A stretch of DNA of 64,000 bases. Source: Sycon ciliatum (taxonomy: Eukaryota > Porifera > Calcarea > Leucosolenida > Sycettidae). The notes beneath the pieces were generated by a model. That model saw only the letters and a list, made by a program, of their open reading frames with translations, was not told where the DNA came from and did no database searches. How positions within the stretch are numbered: the first letter of the stretch is position 1; each line of letters opens with the position of its first letter. Positions 1 to 11,047 of this stretch are shown here, in pieces. The position numbers and the translations under genes were made by a program. The DNA lies in NCBI RefSeq assembly GCF_964019385.1, contig NC_088655.1, positions 18,267,296 to 18,331,295 on the forward strand, in the 5' to 3' direction.

Positions 1-416
1 CCTGGTTTTCTATAGCACTTGGCTCCTCTTTTTGGTAACTATATCGAGTTGGTCAGCGTGGTGATCATCGCCTTCGTCAACATTTCACAAGTGTTCAACA
101 ACATAGTTGCTTAGACTATGAAGTTGTGGAGCTTTACCTTGACTCTATTTTTAGTATTTTCTTCAGAGCGTCAGATGAACGGCCCTGTAGCTGAGGCTTC
201 TAGCTTGTGCTTGGCTTGGTAACGCAACACCTTCTAGGTGAGAAACTGTTTCCCTTTAAGGTAACGAACCTGTAACTGGCTTAACGGGCAAGTTATCGGG
301 CACCCTTTAGCTAGCCATACACTTTTAACAAGAACATTGTCACTGATTATGATCGTAAGCACACAGCCTCTTTTACGGGCATTCGTGAATTTTCTTTTTA
401 CGGAGAAAGACAGAGA

Positions 417-420
<4 letters not shown>

Positions 421-481
<61 letters not shown>

Positions 482-675
482 GCACACGCCCACACACACA
501 CAGATGCACACATGCACACACACGACTAAACACACACACACACACACACACACATGCACGCACGGACGTGTACAAACGCACACACACACATACACACACA
601 AACAAAAACACGCACACACACCTGCACACACGCACACACACGCACAGAGAGAGAGAGAGAGCGAGAGAGAGAGAG
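421..675. repeat. Compound microsatellite (GA)n-(CA)n-(GA)n
   Basis: Long GA tract from about 421 to 481, then interrupted CA repeats to about 645, then GA again to about 675. The long open frames here are low-complexity artefacts. Bases 1-420 upstream show nothing recognisable. Confidence 0.95.
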
Positions 676-770
676 CATAATTATACTTAATGACACTGTG
701 CTAGAACGCAGATTCATGTGCAGGCAGATCACTCATCCCTCGAGATGTGAGAGATTGGAGAAATAAATTA

Positions 771-1130
771 GAAATTGCGCTTTACTGTACACTAACACCA
801 CCTTTGTTACCTCACAATTACATCATGCAATGACACTGCGCGATACTGAATAACGGTACTGACGTTCTTCAAATTAGTGCCAATCAGCTTTAGCACATCT
901 TGGATATGCAAAACAAAAGATTTCTAACTTGGAATTTTACAGTATACATGTAATAGGGAGGTGCGCGCAACAAAGAAAAGCCCAAGCCGAAAGTAGCAGT
1001 TGTAAAGGACGTTCTCCCTTCTTCATTCATGTCGATGACAATACCAGAAACGCCATTGGACAATACGGTCATGCCACCATACAAAATAACTTGTGTGTGT
1101 TTTGTTCTCCACCAGCATAACACAAGACAC
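771..1130. repeat. Diverged copy of a dispersed repeat (family of the 30.2-kb element)
   Basis: Shares ordered blocks with 13930-14190, 30230-30460 and 62780-62960: a Cys-poor 'gtactgacgttct' block, a 'ctagcacatct' block and a GGGAAGGTGGGCGCAA-like block. The copy is degraded and no coding sequence is visible. Bases 1131-1780 hold nothing I recognise. Confidence 0.5.
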
Positions 1131-1780
1131 AGCAAGAGAGCTGCACAGCCAGTGGCAGGCTATGCATGTCGCGTATGTGTGAACGGGTCTCTCTGGGCCT
1201 GCTGGATTTTGTCAAAGCTAGGAATTTCGGAAGTCTGGAAGAATTTTCTTAGTAATCACCTCGACGGCTTCAGGAACTAGTATGCACCCTGCTGGCATTT
1301 TCAGCATGTGAGCACTCCGGCGCCAAAGTCATGTAGTGTAGTGGGTACTTTGACAGAGTTTGGTATAGCTAGTGTTGACAGCAGAGTCCAGCGCGACAGT
1401 AGATACATCATATCCACCAATCAACTTGGCTCCTCATAAGGCATGCATTTACTTGCCCTGTTGTACATAGTTAGGCAGGCAGATGTTGCCCTTCACGGCC
1501 TGTTCAGGAAAAAGAAGCCATTCACATTGCAGGACATCAGGAAGTTGATCCAGTATTTTAGTCAGTTTGAGCCATCACTGATCCACCTGCAACTGATGAC
1601 GCTCATATGACTAGGTTCCCGAGGATTCCTACTCTGCGATGATATTGTCAGATTACAGCCAGTTAGCATCAATTTCTCAGCACAGTCGTCCAGTACACAA
1701 AATACAGGACTGTTGCTTTCATCACTGCTGAGCAGGCTGTGAATATTTTACCATAGTGGGCAGACACGTTGCCCCGAAGA

Positions 1781-2270
1781 AGGCATTTCCCAAATCGGCC
1801 CGATTTTTTCGCGTAATTGGCCTTTCGATCGGGTAAAAGAACGTCCAAGTTCGGCCATATTATGAGGCGTAAAGTCAGTATTTGGCTCAAAGCAGTACTT
1901 GAAGTCACCGCTCGCAGTCACAGAACACATGTACATAGAAAAAAAACATTTACGTGCACACTCTAGATGCTAGAAAACATAGAATTGCGCCGAATTCAGT
2001 GCGAAATGTTCGGGGCAAGTATCGACGATTTCTGACAGCCATTGCTTTTGCCGTCGTTTCCTGCGGTTCGATTTCAGAAATGCCTAAAGTCTCAGTCACT
2101 TGTCGCAGCATAATGGTTGCAGAAATTGTATTTGCCAGATGTTGAAGCACCAAAACATCGAATTTTAGCGAATTCAGTGCGAAAATTGCACATTACGCGA
2201 AAAGATAAGTGACTTCTTCAAAACCACTGTTTTAGGTCAGTTTTTCGGCCGGCCGATTTGGGAAATGCCT
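1781..2270. mobile_element. MITE-like element with ~20-bp terminal inverted repeats
   Basis: The left end AGGCATTTCCCAAATCGGCC is mirrored by GGCCGATTTGGGAAATGCCT at the right end. The 490-bp interior has no convincing gene. No target-site duplication is clear, so the superfamily is unassigned. Bases 2271-2680 show nothing further. Confidence 0.75.
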
Positions 2271-2683
2271 ATCTCATGTACACTGACAACACAATCCTTT
2301 GCGGGGGTGTCAATTTCCTGAGAAGCAGTGTCACCAAACATGATAACAGTGGTGTCGATTTTGTAGCAGAATATTACTAAGTGTTATTCGAGAGTCCTAA
2401 AGGTGGTTTTTCCAACAAAACCTTACCGCGCGGAGCGGGGCAGCATTTCTACCGTGCATACTGACTTGTTTGCGTGTTTTCCTTTTTGTTACCCAAACCT
2501 GTTATTAGCTTAACAAAATGTGAAACACTCACACTTCATCACTTCGTCTTTTCCACGTACATTCACATGTATAATTATTACGTTCTCTTAAGCTTATCGT
2601 CACTTTTGAGACGATTTTCATTGATGATAAGTGTAGATTGAATGCAATCGATAAGGCCATTTGTTCATGCATATAAAATACTT

Positions 2684-2941
2684 GCTGTGTACAGCATTGG
2701 GTATCACGCTCCTCGGCTTTTGCCTTGTTGAGCACTCCCAGTAGGCTGCTCTAGTGCTGCTGCATCGCACAATGCCCGCTACTTTTTGTAGTTTGAGCAC
2801 TCTGGCGCCAGAGCGACGAGCTATCATAAAGTCTGTGGTGCCTCCTTTGAACCATGGCTGGTAGCTCGGCCTATTTAGCTCGTAGCCGTACTGATGAGGC
2901 CATTATGGCCGAAACAGCTTGCTGTCTACAGCATTGGGTGC
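2684..2941 (+). repeat. Hammerhead-bearing ~240-bp repeat unit (1 unit plus a partial)
   Basis: The segment gctgtNtacagcattgggt occurs at 2684 and again at 2921, giving a 237-bp period. The body between them (gagcactc, tagtttgagcactct, cataaagtctgtgg blocks) matches the 240-bp units at 8041-8828. It is therefore a diverged member of the same family. Confidence 0.75.
2874..2941 (+). ncRNA. Type I hammerhead ribozyme (240-bp repeat family)
   Basis: The conserved core is present: CUGAUGA at 2891-2897 and GAAAC at 2911-2915. Stem II is GGCCA/UGGCC with a 3-nt loop. Stem III is ACAG/CUGU with loop CUUG. The cleavage triplet GUC ends at 2926. Stem I pairs GUA (2888-2890) with UAC (2927-2929), then an internal loop, then an outer helix GCUC/GGGU. 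This is the open-stem-I (type I) arrangement known from metazoan repeats. All catalytic residues look intact; the short inner stem I is the weakest part. Confidence 0.82.
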
Positions 2942-3450
2942 ATATAAAATATAAATTCAACATAATTATGCACAGTTCGCTCAGGCGAGTGATTTGCGTC
3001 GGGTGTGACGCTTGAGTGCTAAATCCTCCACACTTGCGCTTGAACCAATCTTAAATCCACCCAAAAAATAAGGATTGTGTTGCGCATTGTTCCTGTGGCA
3101 ATTCGATGATTAAGTGCCATCCCACGCCTGAATGAAAACAACAATAATGCCAATTTTATATCCTGAACAATATCAAACCTTGATGCACGCACAATTTCCA
3201 AATCACTTGGGACAGTCCACATATTCGTAGCGTCTCTACTTCTCTTGGCGGTGTCGACGTTTTTACATGCTTGTAGCTTTTATATTCAGTTCGCATAAAC
3301 ATTTCTTCGAGGTCAATACAAGGATTGTGAACTTTAAGCATGGGAATTCTGTCCTGAAAGTAGTGAATAACATCGACACTTTTCTTGATGGTGATATGGC
3401 CGAAAAACGAACAGAAACGGGTGTCGCACTTGGATCGACTCAAGTACTGC
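2942..3450. other. No recognisable gene
   Basis: Mixed-composition sequence. A 95-codon minus-strand frame (3156-3443) has no recognised motif and no supporting context. Confidence 0.5.
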
Positions 3451-3558
3451 AGAAGTGAACAGCGCGACAGGGTTACCCGTGACTGAGATTGCAGCTACAA
3501 GCAAACTACGGTTCAGTCAGCCTACAAACATTTCAATGGCGACACAACTCGCATCCAG

Positions 3559-4578
3559 TTGTCCACCGATTTTCAACCTGGGAGGAGAGCAAAACACTGG
3601 TCCGCCTGGCCGGGTGTTGTCTACAGTCCGGATGCGTCTGTGCAGCAACGTACCAGCACTAACCTAATACAGCCGGTCAATGCTGTTATCATCCCTACAC
3701 CGGACCATCCATCGACAGAGCAACTTCCAAACTTCTTGCAATTACTTAGAAGTCTGGATGAAGAGGAAAGCAAGCTCGATGCTCTCACTCCGCTAGTGCA
3801 GCAACCAACGAAGACCATTGATTCTGAGTCGAATTCTGCTGCCGGGTCCTTGTCGGGAGCGTGTTCATCCGGCTTGTGTCAAGTGAAAGATTCTGGTTCT
3901 GCCACCGGTTGTTATCCTACACAGCCCACCAAATTTTCTACCACTCCCACACTGAAACCAACTTTCGAGCCATTACCAGACTTCTCGCAATTACTGAAAA
4001 GTATAGAGAAAGGGAACAGGAAGCTTGCCGCTAGACAAGCAACGCGGGAGACAGAGGCAAGTAGACGTGACGTCACATTAGCAGGAACCATGCACTTCAC
4101 ATCACATACAGACTTTTGGTCTGAACATGCTGTCGTCGGAATCGCCTCCCAGTCGAAACCCAGCTCTGAGAACGTACGTCTCACTTACCGGATTAACGCT
4201 GCTTCTCCTTTTGTCCTTAGTACGTCAGAACGGGAACACCAAGAGGACGTTTACCTTGGGCAGAGAACAAGAGATTACGGAACAATTACACTTCCCTCTC
4301 AAGCCCATATTAGTAACGTCACTGCAGGTCGTTATAATTATACCATCTGGGCTCATTAAGGTATGCAAAACACTCCAGACGTTAGCAGCTCCGCAGAATC
4401 ATCAACACCTCGTTTGGTAAATAACGCATCTTTCTCTGGTGATGTCCAAGGTACATCACATTCAAGTATTGGCTTGTTCGCAGGCAGCAAAGATATTGTC
4501 CCAGTGGATACTCCCTCCCACTACAACTCCGAACTTCCTTCTCCCAATAATCCTTTCCACAATAGTTGTAAGCCGTGA
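3559..4578 (+). pseudogene. Ser/Thr/Pro-rich ORF with internal duplication, interrupted by one stop
   Basis: A 266-codon frame ends at TAA 4357-4359, and the same frame resumes for another 71 codons (4363-4578). The protein is low-complexity. It has an internal duplication of roughly 23 residues: LPNFLQLLRSLDEEESKL is echoed about 100 residues later by LPDFSQLLKSIEKGNRKL. I do not recognise the family and see no signal peptide, membrane span or zinc-finger pattern. The two halves sharing one frame across a single stop suggests a once-longer coding region, perhaps a retroelement or an expressed host exon. No splice site rescues the stop: the GT after CATTAAG comes after the TAA. Function unknown. 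Confidence 0.4.
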
Positions 4579-5590
4579 CGTTGCGAGCAATATATGAACT
4601 TTTTCGTAGTAGGTGGACGCGCGTGCGTGCGGGCATTTCAAGACAGGGAGCTGTAGAATATCAGTATTCTAGCGCTCCACATTACAAAAAGTATTTCGTA
4701 CTTCAAGTTGATCTGCCCTGTTTTGGTCGCGTTTGGACGGATATTTGCAGCGACTTTCGTTATTTGAACCGGGACGGTTGAACTCGTACAATTTTTCGTT
4801 GTGCCCAACCTCTCTATTTATCGGCCAAGTATCGACTGGTTGATATTTTGCCGAAAAGCCGGAACTTCTAGTGCTTGCACGTGGTGGACTGGGCATTGCA
4901 CCAATCTCTGTAGGCTTTTCATCATGACAGCAGAGTGTGTCTGTGCAGACCGTGGACTGGCTGCACTGGATCGCTACTACAGTATTCATCGGAAACTGGC
5001 CCGCTGGCTTTTGAAAGTCCGATTTGGGCCGAATTGAGGATGAAAAACCCATTTTAAATCTCAAAAATACGGGTTTTGGATCTGCTTCTCCATACATTTT
5101 GCCATGGCATAACTATCCGTATTTTGTTAAACCTGGCTGAACTTCTATTTCCCTGTTCTTGGACTTTTCTGGCCACAAATATGGCAAGGAGTAATTGCAC
5201 GGGTCACACAATGCAGGACGTACTGTTGTTTTCACGATATCTACAACTATGTGAGAGAAAAATTAGGGTGCCAGTTTCCAATAAACTGTAGAAGCAAGCT
5301 GTAGAAGCAAGCCGTTTCACGCTTTGGCCTTGTACTTTGTTGCTTGTTTGCATGCCCTTGTGGTCTTTAGCAATTTGTCTCTTTACCATCCGCAGGTCTA
5401 CAAGCACTACAAGCAACCCACTGAAGTGTAGTTCAGTGGGTTTTGCAAAGCGATAAGGGTACCCGAAATCCTATCAGATCTCAGGGATGCATGGAGACGT
5501 GGAGATCTGATCATTTTCGCGGCACGTGTGCACCCATATTGTGGTTTGACGTCTCTACTCTCACTCACTAGTAGCACATTGGAAGCTTAA
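4579..5590. other. No recognisable gene
   Basis: No domain, terminal repeat or tRNA-like block was recognised. A 142-codon minus-strand frame at 4669-5097 lacks motifs and is probably chance. Confidence 0.45.
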
Positions 5591-5975
5591 GGCTGTGTAT
5601 ACATGAGGCGTTTCAACCCGGGTTGAGTTCGACCCCTGTCAGATTTCAACCCACCTTGTGCACAAAATGAATGGCGCGTTTACATGACGCATTGCGCTTG
5701 ACCCAGGTTGAAATATCAACCCTGGTCAAGAAAATCGTACAAACGTACTTGTGTGTGTATCTCGCGACAGTTTGGAACAGCACTGCACATGCAATTTTCG
5801 CACGAACGGATTCACGTGACCACACAGGACTCTAGAAGTGTACTTTTAGCGGTATATCAGCATTAGACCCGGGTCAACTATATTCATGTAAATGCTCACC
5901 TATTTTGTCTTTCGTACAGACTTTCAACCCAGGGTGAACTCGAACCGGGTGGAAATGCTTCATGTAAACACAGCC
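5591..5975. mobile_element. MITE with ~40-bp imperfect terminal inverted repeats
   Basis: Starts GGCTGTGTATACATGA and ends TTCATGTAAACACAGCC. The flanks are TAA on the left and TTA on the right. The interior is rich in 'tcaaccc' and 'gggttga' motifs that pair across the element. Non-coding; likely mobilised in trans by a cut-and-paste transposase. The exact superfamily is not shown. Confidence 0.8.
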
Positions 5976-6074
5976 TTACACTCATCATTGATCAAGGTGA
6001 TTTCTCCATCTAACAGACATGGGTATAACGTTATGCCAAACGTGCCTACACATAGATCTACATGTGCCTATTTC

Positions 6075-6115
6075 AAGTTCGGAGTTGCACTGATCAGGCC
6101 TCATTGGCCGAAACA
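6075..6115 (+). ncRNA. Broken hammerhead ribozyme (240-bp family), 5' part only
   Basis: Same stem I strand (CGGAGUUGCA) and same stem II (GGCC, loop UCAUU, GGCC) as the 8-kb units. The core reads CUGAUCA instead of CUGAUGA (G8 changed), and a MITE begins just after GAAAC. Predicted inactive. Confidence 0.8.
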
Positions 6116-6358
6116 ATATACGTTCCCAGTATATTGTGGTCCTTTTGGACCCCGGGAATGGTTTGGGTGGTATTCTTGCAATCTCTCCATCAATTTTTAT
6201 GTTATTTCTTCCTGTGTTACCTTCCCATAGACCACTGCTTTGCCCAAACTGAATTTGTTGACAGCTCTGAAGTTTGTCGGGATTATTTTGCAACTTTGCA
6301 AGAATACCACCCGAAACGTTTCGGGGGTCCAAAAGTACCCCAATATACTGGGAACGTA
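6116..6358. mobile_element. MITE/foldback inserted in a hammerhead repeat
   Basis: Arms of about 62 bp: ACGTTCCCAGTATATTG onward on the left is the reverse complement of the sequence ending CAATATACTGGGAACGT on the right, with an interior of about 110 bp. It directly abuts the hammerhead GAAAC at 6110-6114, so the ribozyme repeat was probably the insertion target. Confidence 0.75.
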
Positions 6359-6439
6359 GGAAAAAGTCAACATGGAATGAGGGATTATGGCCATAAACGA
6401 ACATTTTCTTGTAGGGCCTCATACTTCAGTGGGTGTCAT

Positions 6440-6743
6440 CAAGAGTAGATAAACAAGAGTGTGCAACTCGCGGATGGGTTGGCCCACGGCGGAATTTTTT
6501 GTTGACGTAATCTTTTCGACGACGCACGCGCTGCGAGCCTTTTGGAGAGTTTTCCCTCGTGCACTTGGCTGGGCTTTACACTACAAGGTCGGTGCCCAGC
6601 ACGTGCTCTCACACTGCTCTGCGGCAAAGCCGCGTTTCTCTGAAAAAAGGTGACGTAAACAAAAAATTCCGCCGTGGGCGCGGGGTATCTGCAGATTGTG
6701 CAGGAGAGATCCGGAGTTGCACACTCTTGTTTATCTACTCTTG
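6440..6743. mobile_element. MITE with ~60-bp TIRs and 7-8-bp target duplication
   Basis: The termini CAAGAGTAGATAAACAAGAG and its reverse complement flank a 304-bp element. GTGTCAT lies immediately outside both ends (6433-6439 and 6744-6750), possibly 8 bp if the next C is counted. The TSD size fits hAT- or P-like elements. No coding sequence. Confidence 0.85.
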
Positions 6744-6959
6744 GTGTCATCCATGACCATATAGATAAAATAAAATTTATTAATACCAAAACCATTGCAA
6801 TTGTAGCACTTCCTGATTTTTCTATCACTGGGGCCCCGCCCGCATTTTCCGTAATAAAAGTGAAATCCATCATGAACCTCTAACCCAGACTTTATATTTA
6901 TCTCGGTTATTGTGTAGTTGAGGAATACATGAAGTTACAGGGATTTTCCCTGCCGCGTC

Positions 6960-7540
6960 GCCACTACACAAGATCTTCAACAGAAACACATTGAAGTTGA
7001 GCTACTCCTGCATGCCCAACATCTCGTACCTGATGAACGGACATAACCAAAAGATACTAACGCCTGGTGAAGAAAAATCTGCGGCAGGGTGCAACTGCCA
7101 AGCCAAGCCATCATGCCCTTTGGGCGGCGAATGCTAAGAGGGGGAAGTGGGTAACCAGGCCTCCGTCACAACCCCAAGTACCGGCGAGGAAAGGCAATAC
7201 AGCGGCCTGTGCGAGACGCTCTTTAAGGTGCGCTATGGCAACCATCTAACCAGCATGCGGCATGAAAAGTACCGTACCAAACCGAGCTATCCAAGCAAAC
7301 ATGGGCGCTGGCTGACCAAGATGAGGAATACAGTATCAAATGGGCAGTCATAGATCGGGCCAAGTCCGACAGCAACATATCCAAAAAGTGCTGCTTGTGT
7401 TTAGCAGAAAATATGCGCATCATCACCTTCAAGACGCCCCACACTCTGCTCAACAAGAGGTCGGAGTTGGTATCAAAGTGCAGACACCAGAACAAGTTCT
7501 ACCTCTCCACCTACTCTGCCGTGACATAGCCACCGCGTGC
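6960..7540 (+). pseudogene. GIY-YIG retroelement relic (C-terminal part)
   Basis: Broken frames read in order: KIFNRNTLKLSYSCMPNI, then a Cys-rich CNCQAKPSCPLGGEC block, then YSGLCETLFKVRYGNHLTS, then CCLCLAENM and LLNKRSELVSKCRHQNKF. This order matches a nuclease-type tail common in cnidarian and other invertebrate retroelements with a GIY-YIG-like endonuclease. At least one stop and two frame changes interrupt it, so it is dead. The fragment at 25732-26202 belongs to the same family. The assignment rests on recalled family patterns, not a search. Confidence 0.65.
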
Positions 7541-8040
7541 TACCACTATTGGCGCCCCATCCTCTGAATTCCCGCGGCTGTTGAATGTGGACACCAGAGT
7601 GTGCGTCCACCGCCACACATCACACCCCATGCCCAATGCCCCCAAGGCTTAACCTTGTCCTGCCTGGTGGTTTCTCCGCCTCTGCACGCTCCATGCATAG
7701 TTCGCGCCTACTGAGCATGCCCATCCAGTGATGTAATTCTTATCACTCGCTCTTCCCATGCATGCCCTGCATTGATAACTCACACCTCCTCTACATGCTC
7801 ATGTGATCCCCCACACTCAGAACAAGCTATCCCGCGACAAAAGCATTAGTTGTCTGATGATTGCCTTAGCATTTAGCTACGTGCATGAAACGCAGCGCTA
7901 CAACGTATGTATATATACTTGGTGGAACCATTCTTTTTTACCTTTGTGAAGTTTGAGAGAGATGTGATGCAGTAAAGTAAAAATATTTAAAAATCATAAA
8001 CATGGGGTCTGTCTGGACCCCACCACCCGGAATGAGGGTT
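7541..8040. other. No recognisable gene
   Basis: C-rich, then A/T-rich sequence leading into the hammerhead array. No motif recognised. Confidence 0.5.
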
Positions 8041-8042
8041 AA

Positions 8043-8095
8043 GCTCGGAGTAACACTGATGAGGCCTCATTGGCCAAAACAGTCTGGCTGTCTGC
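8043..8095 (+). ncRNA. Hammerhead ribozyme, array unit 1 (inactive core)
   Basis: CUGAUGA is present at 8056-8062, but the GAAAC box reads AAAAC (G12 to A). Stem III ACAG/CUGU and the GUC triplet are intact. Predicted not to cleave. Confidence 0.85.
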
Positions 8096-8282
8096 ATCAT
8101 TGAGTATTTCGCTCCTAGATTTCAATCTTGTAGAGCACTCTCCGTAGGACGCACCTGTCTTGGTTTGCTTTATGCTTTATCCGCTGCTTCTAGCAGTTTG
8201 AGCACTCTCAGCGCTAGTACATCGAGTTGTCATAATGTCTGTGGGTCTCGAAGCCATGGCCAACAGTTCAAACCTATTTTTG

Positions 8283-8344
8283 GCTCGGAGTTGCACTGAT
8301 GAGGCATCATTGGCCGAAACAGTCTGGTTGTATGCACCATTGAG
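8283..8344 (+). ncRNA. Hammerhead ribozyme, array unit 2
   Basis: CUGAUGA 8296-8302 and GAAAC 8316-8320 are intact. Stem III is ACAG/UUGU with loop UCUGG. The cleavage triplet is GUA (8330-8332). Stem I is UGCA/UGCA, an internal loop, then an outer CUC/GAG helix. Stem II has one mismatch (GGCA/GGCC). Core complete, so activity is plausible. Confidence 0.85.
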
Positions 8345-8522
8345 TATGTCCCTCCTAGATTTCGATTTTGTAGAGCACTATTCATAGGACGCACTTGCGC
8401 TGGTGAGCTTTATGCTTTGCCCGCTGCTTCTAGCAGTTTGAGCACTCTTAGCGCTAGTACATTGAGCTGTCCTAATATTTGTGGTTGTCGTAGCCATGAC
8501 TGACAGTTCAATTCTATTTTAA

Positions 8523-8584
8523 GCTCGGAGTTCCACTGATGAGGCTTCATTGGCCGAAACAGTCTGACTGTCTGCATCATTGAG
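8523..8584 (+). ncRNA. Hammerhead ribozyme, array unit 3
   Basis: CUGAUGA 8536-8542, GAAAC 8556-8560, and cleavage triplet GUC 8570-8572. The stem I strand reads UCCA against UGCA, leaving a C-C mismatch. Stem II is GGCU/GGCC with a closing G-U pair. The core is complete and the helices slightly weakened. Confidence 0.83.
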
Positions 8585-8762
8585 TATTTCTCTCCTAGAT
8601 TTTGATCTTGTAGAGCACACTCCATAGGACGCACTTGTGCTGGTTAGCTTTATGCTTTGCCCGCTTTTTCTAGAGGTTTGATCACTCTCAGCGCTACTAC
8701 ACCCAGCTGTCCTAATGTCTGTGATGCTTGCAGCCATGGATGACAGTTCAATCCTACTTTAA

Positions 8763-8828
8763 GCTCGGAGTTGCACTGATAAGGCCTCATTGACCGAAAC
8801 AGTCTGGCTGTCTGCATCATTGAGTAGA
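8763..8828 (+). ncRNA. Hammerhead ribozyme, array unit 4 (inactive core)
   Basis: The core reads CUGAUAA (G8 to A), and stem II is GGCC/GACC. GAAAC, stem III and GUC are retained. The array ends just downstream, within this unit. Confidence 0.85.
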
Positions 8829-10640
8829 TCTACATATACGTAGCAAGGGGACATGGATAAGTTCCTACAAAGACAAGTTATTCCTAGGAATGTCAACCAT
8901 GGCACGGGTCTGTCAAATCAGTCAGACTAAAGCTGCAGCTAGCGCATTTCTGTGGAATATCCTGCGCCAGTGTCATTGCAACTATCACGCTCATTCTAGG
9001 TCTGCAGCGTTGTCAGTCAGACGTATTCTAAGCTGCATACATTGAGGTCGTCCGTTGCTGGTATATCCCGATATCATTTTCCCTGTTCATTGAACTCCAA
9101 CCAGGATTGTGCCACCTAAACGACAGACAAGTGAAACCGTGTTTGTTTACACATGCGCCAAGTCGTCCGTTCTAAAACGACGTAATTATGTTAGTAATGC
9201 TGGATTTGTAATGTAACTGTTGGCGGAAGCGTTCATCTCTAGTGACGACCAGTATGCAACCCATCATCCACTTCATATGCTAGCAGATTTTGCACGGGCT
9301 TTGTCTCCTCCGCCAGTGACAGACCCAGCGCAGACTTGACAGTCGACAAGACAGATAGCACCGCCTCTGGCACGAACACAGGCGCTAGGCGCAATTCTTG
9401 AGAATCGAGTCTCTGTCAATACGCGTGTCCAGCCACCCAGAAGGTAACAAAACAACGCCTGCAAGTACATGTACAAGTACCAGTAAGTAAATTAGTTGAT
9501 CGGACCTCTGACCAGTGCAAGGTGACTTCTAGTTTTTCGGAAATTCGACGACATGATCTGCTTATCACGTACTGGTGACATTTGAGCACGTGATTATTTG
9601 AGTTGGAGTTGCAACCTGATGTGCACATACAAAGACAAGTACATCCCGATGCTCGTTCGTACACTTGGACTGAGCTCACGGCAGCCGTTCAAGAACACAA
9701 GGCCTAGATGCCCTTCGGCGTGCTTTCTGGATTGGAATTCGGCCGCGATCAAACCTGGACAGCCGTCGGGTGCATATAAGCCTGATGATACTCGAAGATA
9801 TGTGAACGCAGGTGACTTCGAGCACCAGCGCCCAGTGCGTTCGAAAACGCGCCGCTCGAGTTGCATTTGTTCCACAAGGTCATTTGGGCATGGTCAAATT
9901 CTTGAACGCCTACACCGATAGATTCACTCACTGGATGTTGCTCCAACACAAACGTTTGTCGCTTCTCAAATAAGAGTAGGACAAAGTCTGTACTCTGTAG
10001 CCGCTGCTTGCCAGCTGACGTACTTCAATAACTCCACTTTCTTAGTGGCGAACCGAGTAGCTATTCGCTGCACTAAAGAGAGTTGACGCGGAATTCTTGG
10101 CACGTCGAGTGGACGCCACCATTCTTTCGTGAGTAGTTTATCTAATATCTATCTCTGCAATCCATCTACTGTCGTGGACATTGAAATAAAATCGATCGCC
10201 CGGGGCCGACACCCTCAGTACAGAACATTACATGCAGTGCACAGTCATGTTGATCTGATGCGACCAGCACGCTGCAGCTCACCACCCACGGCTGTTTGGG
10301 CAGCGCCCTGGTGCCGCTAGACGCACGCCCGGATTTCCATATCAATAACAGTAAATGTAATACTGACACATGTACGATTAAAATATTCAGTGGGACCCCA
10401 ACACACAGACACCCTGATGCCGTCAATCCCTTTTCTGCACGTTATCCTCGCCCACTTACTGCCGTGCGGTGTGCACATAAGTGAGACCATTTCCAAGTCT
10501 CCCCATAGTTTGTGGATTTCATGGGGTTTCGGCCATTGGGTGGTTCAATAGCCGATTGAGTCATCCTTCCAAGATTCCTTTCCAATCCCTCTCCTCTCTC
10601 CTGGGGAGACCCGCGTGACCAATTTTGGCAGAGAGCAAGT
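8829..10640. other. No recognisable gene or repeat
   Basis: About 1.8 kb of apparently unique sequence. Scattered frames under 110 codons carry no motif I recognise. Confidence 0.4.
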
Positions 10641-10644
10641 ACAA

Positions 10645-10712
10645 GCGTGTGTGTGTGTGTGTGTGTGCGTGTGTGCGTGTGCGTCTGTGTTTGTGTGTTT
10701 GTGTGTGTGTTA
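10645..10712. repeat. (GT)n microsatellite
   Basis: Interrupted GT/GC dinucleotide run. Confidence 0.95.
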
Positions 10713-10722
10713 GTGTGTAAAG

Positions 10723-11047
10723 GGGAATTTTCCCGTGTCCATTTTTCCGTCAAATCAATGAATAGTATGCGTGAATTAAAGCTATTACGTGGGGATCCCC
10801 ATGCGCTAGTTTGCACATGAAGTGTGTGGGTTACAGTGAGCGCGGCGCTCTAACCGCCTGTGCGGTTTCTTCGGAAGTGTGCGAGTTTCAAAGTCTGAAG
10901 CATATGCAGAATAATCTCTGCAGGGATGAGGGCCACGCCATCGCTCAGTGGTTAGAGCAACCCTGGCCTGAAACTAAGGTCCTCAGTTCTATTCCTAATG
11001 GTGACAGTCTTTGTTCTTCTGACCTCGCCCATTTCCATCTTTCCCTC
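10723..11047 (+). mobile_element. Diverged tRNA-derived SINE
   Basis: Matches the 29.2-29.8-kb SINEs block by block: 'catgaagtgtgtgggt', 'cctgtgcggtttc', 'tctctgcagggatga', an A-box-like GCTCAGTGGTTAGAGCA at about 10953, and a 'ggtgacagtc' tail. The B box is decayed (cagttctattc). It is an old copy. Bases 11048-12108 contain no recognised feature. Confidence 0.75.

Larger units (their letters stand above)
8041..8828 (+). repeat. Tandem array, exact 240-bp period, one hammerhead per unit
   Basis: Units begin at 8041, 8281 and 8521, with a partial fourth at 8761-8828. The same landmark, gctcggagtt, recurs at exact 240-bp spacing. Each unit carries a hammerhead near its start and a non-coding body. 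The length and arrangement resemble ribozyme-bearing animal satellites and small retrozymes known from newts, schistosomes and other metazoans. Confidence 0.95.

Noticed and set aside
234-766. Overlapping ORFs of 60-135 codons across GA/CA repeats
   Set aside because: Pure dinucleotide-repeat translations on both strands; no coding content.
1585-1610. CUGAUGA string near 1596
   Set aside because: No GAAAC or pairing partner nearby.
4669-5097. 142-codon minus-strand ORF
   Set aside because: No motif, no splice or promoter context and no second copy; kept as unrecognised sequence.
8041-8828. CRISPR-like array
   Set aside because: Units are 240 bp and wholly repeated, without variable spacers; the genome is eukaryotic.
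9594-9921. Opposed 93-107-codon ORFs
   Set aside because: Overlap each other on both strands with no motif; likely chance.
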